DNA from: Lutibacter sp.
GTDB lineage: Bacteria > Bacteroidota > Bacteroidia > Flavobacteriales > Flavobacteriaceae
Length of the DNA: 19,789 bases
Assembly (NCBI GenBank): GCA_003516285.1
Contig: DPCK01000028.1
Location: forward strand, 1 to 19,789
Direction of reading: 5' to 3'
The number at the start of each line of letters is the position of its first letter. Within the stretch, counting starts at the first letter, position 1. The position numbers and the translations under genes are program-made. Under the pieces are notes generated by a model. That model did no database searches and was not told the origin of the DNA. It saw only the letters and a list, made by a program, of their open reading frames with translations. Positions 15,005-19,789 of this stretch are shown here, one piece after another.

Positions 15005-15412
15005 ATGGTAAAAGATAAGAGAAATCCGATTCAACAAGATGGAAGTATGTGGAAAGGAGCGCCCACAATTAGTTTTTTAAAGGCAAATGAGCTTAGAGAT
15101 AAAATGACGCTGTCTGAAAGACAATTATGGTCCGAATTGGAGAAAAATAAACTTTTGGGAATAAAATTTAGACGGCAACATCCAATTGGGGTGTATATTG
15201 TAGATTTTTATGCTCACAAATTAAAGCTAATCATAGAACTCGATGGTAAATATCATCAAAACAAGAAACAACAAATTTTGGATGATGAAAGAACAATTTT
15301 TTTAGAATTCAATGGTTTAAAAGTAATAAGATTTAAAAATGAAGAAATACTAGAGAATATGGAAACAGTAATTCAAAGAATTGAAAACGAAATTAGTTCA
15401 CTTATAAAATAA
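15005..15412 (+). CDS. DUF559 (PD-(D/E)XK nuclease-like) protein
   Basis: This 135-residue protein has the DUF559 domain (PF04480), a relative of the Vsr and PD-(D/E)XK endonuclease fold. The domain runs from about residue 34: LSERQLWSELE, GIKFRRQHPIG, YIVDFYAHKLKLIIELDGKY and LKVIRFKNEEIL. The aspartate in VDF and the ELDG pair are in the expected catalytic positions. The N-terminal NPIQQDGSMWKGAP segment precedes the domain. It has no obvious part in polysaccharide synthesis. It is flanked by B+R direct repeats ending 30 nt upstream and starting 18 nt downstream, so it looks like a small cassette between repeats. Biochemical activity of DUF559 proteins is poorly established, so a nuclease role is inferred from fold only. 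The ATG at 15005 follows an A-rich stretch; later in-frame starts would also retain the domain. Confidence 0.88.
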   Translation: MVKDKRNPIQQDGSMWKGAPTISFLKANELRDKMTLSERQLWSELEKNKLLGIKFRRQHPIGVYIVDFYAHKLKLIIELDGKYHQNKKQQILDDERTIFLEFNGLKVIRFKNEEILENMETVIQRIENEISSLIK

Positions 15413-15430
15413 GTCTTTATCCTTACTCAG

Positions 15431-15540
15431 AAATAGTTTTTACCCCAACCCTAAAGGGAGAACTATTTTTCACAAGCTTTATCTAATTTTTTTGTAAGAC
15501 TTTTTTTCCTCCCTTTATGGCGGGGAAAAGAAAAATAGAA
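15431..15540. repeat. Direct repeat B+R downstream of the DUF559 gene
   Basis: This is the second complete B+R unit, 110 nt, with three substitutions relative to 14845-14974 and lacking the 20-nt insert of that copy. It contains AAATAGTT...AACTATTT arms and the T/A-rich R palindrome (15501-15540). It begins 18 nt after the DUF559 stop. Confidence 0.85.
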
Positions 15541-15842
15541 TTGATTTTCTCGAATTTAATCTTTAAAGTTCGCTAAATATTTTCTTAAGCACTGCCTTGA
15601 AAAAACTTATCATTATAAGCATTATTCGGACCACTTCACAAATCAAAATCACACACCAAAACCGGCAGGAGATCCTTAAGGGATACTTAGGGTCAAAGCA
15701 TGGGATAGTGTAGGTGCAAGAGATATAAAATAGCTCACTGATAGGTTGTCCAGAGATCGTCATTTTGAAAGAGTAAGGTTGCAAAAGCTTCATTATTATG
15801 GACTAATTTAAGTAAGTACTCGTCGCAGACAAGGATCAGAGG

Positions 15843-15902
15843 GGACAGAGCGTAAAGAAAATGTTCAGGGAACATTTTTAGCGATAGGGCTAGCCGGCGC
15901 GC
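15843..15902. repeat. Structured dispersed repeat, copy 2
   Basis: The hairpin AAAATGTTC-AGG-GAACATTTT (15858-15878) is followed by tagcgata and agccggcgcg, as in copy 1 at 13666. The stem is preserved although its last two pairs differ from copy 1 (A-T to T-A, T-A to C-G). The second palindrome of copy 1 is missing here, replaced by gggagaagg. Confidence 0.8.
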
Positions 15903-16031
15903 GGGAGAAGGATTGTAAAGACGTTGCGACTGCGGCAACCTGTCCCGAACTAACGGAATCATCTAAGAAACCTGTTGTGAACAACCAAAATGCCACTAAC
16001 AACCCTACGCTCCAAAATCTCCAACTCCGCT

Positions 16032-16066
16032 CTTCGATCCCGATAGCTATCGGGACCGACTTCGAA
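16032..16066. repeat. 35-nt repeat with perfect palindrome, copy 1
   Basis: The core TCCCGATAGCTATCGGGA (16038-16055) is a perfect 18-nt palindrome, flanked by cttcga and ccgacttcgaa. It matches 16131-16165 with one substitution across 35 nt. I recall this palindrome as common in Bacteroidota genomes. Confidence 0.85.
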
Positions 16067-16130
16067 CCCCTCATTTTACAAAAACCTCCATTAAATTGCC
16101 AAATACACAGATAAGCAATATATTTACGAT

Positions 16131-16165
16131 CTTCGATCCCGATAGCTATCGGGACCGACTTTGAA
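16131..16165. repeat. 35-nt repeat with perfect palindrome, copy 2, in the GT4 leader
   Basis: The same 18-nt palindrome is at 16137-16154, starting 99 nt after the start of the first copy. The repeat ends 13 nt before the ATG at 16179, so if transcribed it forms a hairpin beside the ribosome-binding region of the GT4 gene. Confidence 0.85.
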
Positions 16166-16178
16166 GCACCTATAAATT

Positions 16179-17468
16179 ATGAAATTTGCTATCATCACCC
16201 ATGCATCCCATAAACTAAAAGAAAACATTATTTTTTCTTATGAACCCTACGTGCGTGAAATGAATTTATGGACCCCGCATACAACAGAAGTGCAAATTGT
16301 GGCACCTATGGCCAAGGGGGAAATAACAAGTATTGAAACCAGCTACGATCATAAAAACATCCAAATAGTCCCAATAGCCGCTTTTGATGTGTTAACACTT
16401 AAAAGCACTTTAAAAACGGTTTTCTTACTGCCAAAAACTGCCTATAAAATCTATAAAACAATGTTGTGGGCCGACCACATTCACCTCCGTTGTCCGGGGA
16501 ACATCGGATTGCTGGGTTGTTTTGCGCAAATGTTATTCCCCAACAAACCAAAAACCGCCAAATACGCCGGCAACTGGGATCCGAAAGCAACACAACCCTG
16601 GAGCTACCGCCTGCAAAAATGGCTGTTGAGCAACACCTTTTTAACCAAAAATATGAAAGTCCTGGTCTATGGCGAATGGCCAAACCAAACTAAAAATATC
16701 GTGCCCTTTTTTACGGCATCGTATTCGAAAAATGAACTTGAGGAAACCCAACATCATCCTGAATCTGGCTCGCCGGCAGAGAGGCTTGTTTCAGAATCTC
16801 AAGAAATAAACCATAATCCGCAGGTTGCCACGTCGCTTACCCCACATAATGACGGAATGGAGCAACAGGTTGCCACGTCGCCAACTATTATTGGGTTATC
16901 AGACAAGTTAAGTAAAAGGGCTCCTCGCAATGACGGCGGTAAAATCAAATTTCTCTTCGTTGGTGCACTCACCAAAGGAAAACAACCATTACTGAGCGTT
17001 GCTGTTGTACAAAAACTCAAAAAAAACGGACATCAAGTGCAGTTAAATATTTATGGGGAAGGGCCGGAAAAGGGAGTTTTAGAACACTTTATCCAAGAAA
17101 ATGACTTAAGTAATGAAGTGATAATGCACGGAAATTGCGACAAAGAAACGGTAAAAAAAGCCTGTCAATCTGCCCATTTTTTATTGTTCATTTCCCAATC
17201 TGAAGGCTGGCCAAAAGCAGTGGCAGAAGCGATGTTCTGGGGCTGTTTGCCCATCACTGGCAAAGTGTCCTGTATTCCCTATATGCTCGCCAACGGTGAA
17301 CGTGGCGCGCTGGTCAACGCCAATGCCGATGAAATTGTAAGGGTAGTGGAAGACTATCTGCAACATCCTGAAATTTATAACCTGCAAGCTATGAAGGGGA
17401 TGGAATGGTCAAGGCAGTTTACGATGGAGAAATTTGAAGAGGAGATTGCAAAATTAATCTTGCCCTGA
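16179..17468 (+). CDS. GT4-like glycosyltransferase with repeat-derived interdomain insert
   Basis: This 429-residue GT-B enzyme is probably of family GT4. The acceptor domain starts KFAIITHASHKLKENIIFSY and includes HIHLRCPGNIGLLGC, AKYAGNWDPKATQPWSYRLQ, VLVYGEWPNQT and VPFFTASYSKNEL (about 175-188). The donor domain starts KIKFLFVGALTKGKQPLL (about 255), with LNIYGEGPEKG and the E-x7-E signature in EGWPKAVAEAMFWG. Between the domains, residues about 189-254 are unlike any glycosyltransferase segment and are encoded by palindromic repeats (see 16743-16937). The frame is kept, so the protein may remain active. The stop codon lies inside another palindrome at 17463-17481. It stands apart from the other polysaccharide genes by 766 nt of DUF559-flanking repeats, so it probably has its own promoter, which I could not identify. 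Confidence 0.9.
   Translation: MKFAIITHASHKLKENIIFSYEPYVREMNLWTPHTTEVQIVAPMAKGEITSIETSYDHKNIQIVPIAAFDVLTLKSTLKTVFLLPKTAYKIYKTMLWADHIHLRCPGNIGLLGCFAQMLFPNKPKTAKYAGNWDPKATQPWSYRLQKWLLSNTFLTKNMKVLVYGEWPNQTKNIVPFFTASYSKNELEETQHHPESGSPAERLVSESQEINHNPQVATSLTPHNDGMEQQVATSPTIIGLSDKLSKRAPRNDGGKIKFLFVGALTKGKQPLLSVAVVQKLKKNGHQVQLNIYGEGPEKGVLEHFIQENDLSNEVIMHGNCDKETVKKACQSAHFLLFISQSEGWPKAVAEAMFWGCLPITGKVSCIPYMLANGERGALVNANADEIVRVVEDYLQHPEIYNLQAMKGMEWSRQFTMEKFEEEIAKLILP
16743..16937. repeat. Repeat-derived, in-frame insert within the GT4 coding sequence
   Basis: The segment contains the 15-mer CAGGTTGCCACGTCG twice (16821-16835 and 16866-16880), and ATGACGG twice (16849-16855 and 16930-16936), the second preceded by ctcctcgca. 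This is the layout of two neighbouring copies of one element. Earlier, cctgaa (16758) and cttgtttcag (16785-16794) match the palindrome at 17463-17481. All of it is read in one open frame as the domain linker, with no stop codon. Confidence 0.75.
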
Positions 17469-17481
17469 ACTTGTTTCAGGG
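17463..17481. repeat. Palindrome containing the GT4 stop codon
   Basis: CCCTGAA-CTTGT-TTCAGGG has a perfect 7-bp stem, and TGA at 17466-17468 is the stop of the preceding gene. No T-run follows, so it is not a typical intrinsic terminator. It shares the 10-mer cttgtttcag with the insert inside the same gene. Confidence 0.75.
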
Positions 17482-17645
17482 ATTACCTAACAGAACAAGG
17501 AATAATGATTAAAGCACTGCACCGGCAGATGCTGAAATGAATTAAGCACTACACGGTTTTAAATCAAGTTTAGGCATCTAACATTAAAATCGTAAACCTG
17601 CTTACCCGGCCTTTAGGTCAAAAATCACCTATCGTAATTCAATTT

Positions 17646-17724
17646 GCGTTAGCGATTACAGTGGCATACTTTTTTGATTCGCCGGTAGGCGAAGTAAAAA
17701 AGATTGTAACGGAAAGCGCGGCCC
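17646..17724. repeat. Structured hairpin element (possible dispersed repeat or RNA)
   Basis: A long hairpin at 17669-17702 has the top stem TTCGCC-GGTA-GGCGAA, then a T-run paired to an A-run. It is flanked by gcgttagcgatta (17646-17658) and gattgtaacgg (17702-17712), in which CGTTA and TAACG can pair to close the structure. I recall similar elements elsewhere in Bacteroidota but cannot verify identity; no function is assigned. Confidence 0.5.
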
Positions 17725-17822
17725 GCCAGTTGGAGGGGAACGCCCAAAAAGCCGATATACTTATTATTTTCACAGTGCATAAGATAGTTAGGCATTTATA
17801 AAAAAGATTGGATTTAATTTTT

Positions 17823-17830
17823 TACATTTG
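17823..17830 (+). promoter_or_regulatory. -7 promoter element (TACATTTG) of the RRM gene
   Basis: TACATTTG is an exact match to the Bacteroidota TANNTTTG consensus. A matching TTTG -33 element at about 19 nt is not clear. Transcription from here would give a leader of roughly 85-90 nt before the ATG at 17926, and long leaders are common in cold-inducible genes. Confidence 0.45.
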
Positions 17831-17925
17831 CGGATTCAATAAAAATTCTAGTATTGCAGTTAATTAGACGATTTTGCTTGCTTCAATTTTTTTAAACTTA
17901 AATTATATAACATTTTATTTAAAAC

Positions 17926-18216
17926 ATGAACATTTTCGTAGCAAAATTAAGTTCTTCAACAACTAGTGAGGACTTACAGGGATTATTTGAAGAGTATGGT
18001 GAAGTAGTTTCTGCAAAAGTTATTACTGACAAAGAAACGGGCGAATCTAAAAGATTTGGCTTCGTGGAAATGAAGAACGCTGAGGAAGCTTTAAAAGCGA
18101 TTGAAGAGCTTGATGAGTGCCAATACGACAACAGCACTATTGTTGTGAGTAAAGCAAAACCAAAAACTGATGCACCAAAGCGTGACAACAAATTTGGCGG
18201 TAAAAAAAGATTTTAA
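17926..18216 (+). CDS. RRM-domain RNA-binding protein
   Basis: This 96-residue protein is a single RNA recognition motif (PF00076). RNP2 is NIFVAKL at 2-8 and RNP1 is KRFGFVEM near 42-49, both with the aromatic residues that stack on RNA bases. A short basic, glycine-containing tail (KRDNKFGGKKRF) follows the fold. Proteins of this size and layout are common in Bacteroidota, where they bind single-stranded RNA and are considered RNA chaperones or post-transcriptional regulators. The gene is monocistronic, with its own candidate promoter and a strong terminator at 18240-18270. It converges on a DEAD-box helicase gene. Confidence 0.95.
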   Translation: MNIFVAKLSSSTTSEDLQGLFEEYGEVVSAKVITDKETGESKRFGFVEMKNAEEALKAIEELDECQYDNSTIVVSKAKPKTDAPKRDNKFGGKKRF

Positions 18217-18239
18217 TCTTCAATGCAATCCAAAAAACG

Positions 18240-18270
18240 AAAAAGGCCATCATTTCTGATGGCCTTTTTT
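18240..18270. terminator. Bidirectional intrinsic terminator
   Basis: AAAAAGGCCATCA-TTTC-TGATGGCCTTTTTT forms a stem of about 13 pairs with a T-run on the plus strand and, in reverse, a T-run on the minus strand. It lies 24 nt after the RRM gene stop and about 30 nt beyond the end of the convergent helicase gene, so it can serve both. Confidence 0.92.
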
Positions 18271-18298
18271 GTTTTTATGCTTACTGTATATTACCACA

Positions 18299-19564
18299 CT
18301 ATCGTTGTTTTTTTACTGCCGGTTTGCGATTTTTCCAACCATTATTTCTTCCGCCGCCGTTGCCCGATTTTTGGGAACGTGCATTTTTTGGTTTTTCCTC
18401 ATCAATAGGCGTACCATCGATGCCGTCAACCAGAAAAGGGTGCTCAGTTACCACAGGAATCTTTTGATCGATTAATTTTTGGATATCGCGTAAAAACGCT
18501 CTTTCCTCTGCATCACAAAATGAAATCGCTATTCCGCTGGCGCTTGCGCGTCCGGTTCTTCCGATACGGTGAACGTAAGTTTCGGGGATATTTGGCAAAT
18601 CGTAATTAATTACAAGTGATAATTCATCAATGTCTATACCGCGGGCTGCAATATCAGTCGCAACCAAAACGCTGGTTTCGCCACTTTTAAATTCGCCCAA
18701 TGCACGTTGTCGCGCTCCTTGTGATTTATTGCCGTGAATGGCAGCGGCACTGATATCAGCTTTTTCCAAAAATCGCACAATTTTATCCGCACCGTGTTTT
18801 GTTCTCGAAAAGATAAGCGTAGATTCCACAGCTTCGGTTTCCAGCAAATGAACCAATAATTTAGGTTTGCTTTTTTTGCTGACAAAATAAACAGCCTGTT
18901 CCACTTTTTCAGCAGTTGCCTGCTCGGGTTTTACGGTCACTCTTTGCGGATTGCCCAATATTTTTCGGGACAGATCCACAATATCTGCCGGCATTGTTGC
19001 AGAAAAGAACAACGATTGTCGTTTTGTCGGCAATTTGGCGATAATCTTTTTTATGTCGTGAATAAAGCCCATATCTAACATATGATCGGCTTCATCCAAC
19101 ACAAAATATTCAACGTCTTTTAACGAAATATAGCCTTGATTCATCAAATCGAGCAATCTTCCCGGTGTTGCAACAAGCACGTCAACGCCTCTGCGAAGTG
19201 CATCTGTTTGCTGGCCCTGTTTGACGCCGCCAAAAATAACGGTGTTCTTAATTCCGGTAAATTTTCCGTAAGCCGTAAAGCTGTCAGAAATTTGGATCGC
19301 CAATTCTCGGGTAGGCGTAATAATGAGCGCCCTGATTTTGCGCTGGTTGATACTGGTGCTTTTATGGTCGAGGAATAAGTGTTGCAATATGGGAACGGCA
19401 AATGCAGCCGTTTTTCCTGTTCCGGTTTGTGCACAGCCCAACAGGTCGTTTCGGTTTAGCAGAATTGGAATGGATTGTTCTTGAATTGGTGTGGGGTGGG
19501 TATAGCCTTCAGCGCTCAGGGCTTTAAGGATAGGTTCAATAATTTCTAGATCTTTAAATGTCAT
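18299..19564 (-). CDS. DEAD-box ATP-dependent RNA helicase (RhlE type)
   Basis: This 421-residue cytoplasmic helicase unwinds short RNA duplexes with ATP. All the core motifs are visible: Q motif PTPIQEQS with Q28, motif I AQTGTGKT (45-52), Ia PTRELA (84-89), TPGR (133-136), II DEAD (157-160), III SAT, IV LIFSRTKHGADKIV, V ATDIAARGID and VI HRIGRTGRA. The C-terminal tail (about 385-421) is basic and rich in Gly, Asn and Lys (SGNGGGRNNGWKNRKPAVKK), typical of RhlE-like RNA-binding tails. Its ATG is at 19562-19564, with a candidate -7 element TACCTTTG just upstream. Near a cold-shock-domain gene and an RRM gene, a role in RNA remodelling or ribosome assembly at low temperature is a reasonable inference. 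Confidence 0.96.
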   Translation of the reverse strand: MTFKDLEIIEPILKALSAEGYTHPTPIQEQSIPILLNRNDLLGCAQTGTGKTAAFAVPILQHLFLDHKSTSINQRKIRALIITPTRELAIQISDSFTAYGKFTGIKNTVIFGGVKQGQQTDALRRGVDVLVATPGRLLDLMNQGYISLKDVEYFVLDEADHMLDMGFIHDIKKIIAKLPTKRQSLFFSATMPADIVDLSRKILGNPQRVTVKPEQATAEKVEQAVYFVSKKSKPKLLVHLLETEAVESTLIFSRTKHGADKIVRFLEKADISAAAIHGNKSQGARQRALGEFKSGETSVLVATDIAARGIDIDELSLVINYDLPNIPETYVHRIGRTGRASASGIAISFCDAEERAFLRDIQKLIDQKIPVVTEHPFLVDGIDGTPIDEEKPKNARSQKSGNGGGRNNGWKNRKPAVKKQR

Positions 19565-19583
19565 TTATTTTATTTAATGGGAG

Positions 19584-19591
19584 CAAAGGTA
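19584..19591 (-). promoter_or_regulatory. -7 promoter element (TACCTTTG) of the helicase gene
   Basis: Read on the minus strand, TACCTTTG is an exact TANNTTTG match 19 nt before the start codon, which implies a short leader. A -33 TTTG element is not evident. Confidence 0.45.
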
Positions 19592-19696
19592 AGTGAATTG
19601 TTTGGATATCTGTTATTTTATAACTAAAGCATTGAAAATGAGGACTGGCAGTGTGATTTCTTTTTGTTTATTCTCAATGAAAATAGTTCTAAAAAA

Positions 19697-19720
19697 AAGC
19701 CTGTCAAAAATGACAGGCTT
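19697..19720 (-). terminator. Intrinsic terminator of the cold-shock gene
   Basis: AAGCCTGTCA-AAAA-TGACAGGCTT is a perfect 10-bp hairpin. On the minus strand it is followed by a run of eight T residues, the layout of an intrinsic terminator, 25 nt after the stop of the cold-shock protein gene. Confidence 0.93.
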
Positions 19721-19745
19721 TGCATTGTAAAAAGGTAAGTATATA

Positions 19746-19789
19746 TTAAATAACTTTTACATTAACTGCGTTTAATCCTTTTTTACCTT
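19746..19789 (-). CDS. Cold-shock-domain protein, 3' end (partial)
   Basis: On the minus strand, the last 13 codons before TAA (19746-19748) encode GKKGLNAVNVKVI. This is the characteristic C-terminus of bacterial cold-shock-domain (CspA-like) proteins, whose final strand usually reads G-x-x-AxNVxx. The rest of the gene lies outside the window. Such proteins bind single-stranded RNA and act as RNA chaperones. An intrinsic terminator follows directly. With only 13 residues visible the assignment rests on this motif and the RNA-chaperone neighbours. Confidence 0.8.
   Translation of the reverse strand, partial: GKKGLNAVNVKVI

Larger units (their letters stand above)
15541..16178. other. Gene-free, repeat-rich intergenic region
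   Basis: No convincing gene is seen on either strand. The short frames at 15563-15793 and 15735-15962 (both minus) overlap each other and the repeats, and show no recognisable domain. The region holds one copy of the structured 59-nt element (15843-15902), a fragment ttgcgactgcggcaacctg that may be a worn copy of another repeat, and two copies of a 35-nt palindromic repeat just before the next gene. It separates the DUF559 cassette from the last glycosyltransferase. Confidence 0.6.
17482..17925. other. Intergenic region between the polysaccharide cluster and the RNA-binding protein gene
   Basis: No gene is seen in this stretch. It holds a structured element at 17646-17724 and a candidate promoter for the RRM gene at 17823-17830. 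The sequence between 17482 and 17645 includes two similar short motifs, taaagcactgcac and taagcactacac, but no other structure that I can interpret. Confidence 0.6.

Noticed and set aside
14785..15540. CRISPR array
   Set aside because: Only two to three repeat units are present, they are palindromic and long, and the sequence between them is a gene and not spacers. No cas gene is in the window.
15563..15962. Overlapping minus-strand frames as remnants of a transposase
   Set aside because: The frames are short, overlap one another and the repeats, and show no DDE or other transposase motif. A few words such as SGQPI look suggestive but are not enough.
16821..16936. Frameshift or sequencing error inside the GT4 gene
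   Set aside because: The frame is continuous on both sides and the odd segment consists of repeat copies, so an in-frame insertion explains it better.
17463..17481. Intrinsic terminator after the last GT4 gene
   Set aside because: The hairpin is short and no T-run follows it. It is better described as a dispersed palindrome covering the stop codon.
1..19789. tRNA, rRNA or riboswitch genes
   Set aside because: I found no cloverleaf, ribosomal or recognisable riboswitch sequence on either strand by eye.

Overview
The window looks like a chromosomal segment of a Bacteroidota bacterium, most likely a member of Flavobacteriia. The evidence is AT-rich DNA, genes without strong Shine-Dalgarno sequences, TANNTTTG-type -7 promoter elements, a cold-shock protein and a small RRM protein typical of the phylum, and many short palindromic dispersed repeats. 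No species can be named from the sequence alone.

About 2-17,468 is a surface-polysaccharide (capsule, exopolysaccharide or O-antigen-like) cluster, with every gene on the plus strand. It starts with the 3' end of an unidentified gene. A tightly packed run follows: a GT14-like transferase, a GT2 transferase, wecB (UDP-GlcNAc 2-epimerase) and a GT-B transferase. Next come another GT2 enzyme and a complete nonulosonic (sialic) acid module: CMP-sugar synthetase (neuA-like), synthase (neuB) and hydrolysing UDP-GlcNAc 2-epimerase (neuC). After that are a GT-B protein that could be the nonulosonate transferase, two overlapping GT4 genes, a two-domain GT2 protein and a further GT2. After a repeat-rich gap with a DUF559 nuclease-like gene there is one more GT4 gene. 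WecB would supply UDP-ManNAc. NeuC, NeuB and NeuA would convert UDP-GlcNAc to ManNAc, then Neu5Ac or a relative, then its CMP derivative. The glycosyltransferases would assemble the repeat unit. No flippase, polymerase or export gene lies in the window.

From about 17.6 kb the content changes to RNA-chaperone genes: an RRM protein on plus, a convergent RhlE-type DEAD-box helicase on minus sharing a bidirectional terminator, and the 3' end of a cold-shock-domain gene on minus at the right edge.

The most unusual feature is the load of small palindromic repeats of several families and their position relative to coding sequence. One GT4 gene (16179-17468) has a palindrome pair in its leader, about 65 residues of repeat-derived sequence in the linker between its two Rossmann domains, and its stop codon inside another palindrome. 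A second GT4 gene (10884-12125) appears to have a repeat-encoded N-terminus and a repeat-like linker. A DUF559 gene sits between two direct repeats that match at 107 of 110 positions. A 59-nt element occurs twice with compensatory stem changes. These are the best candidates for something not yet described.
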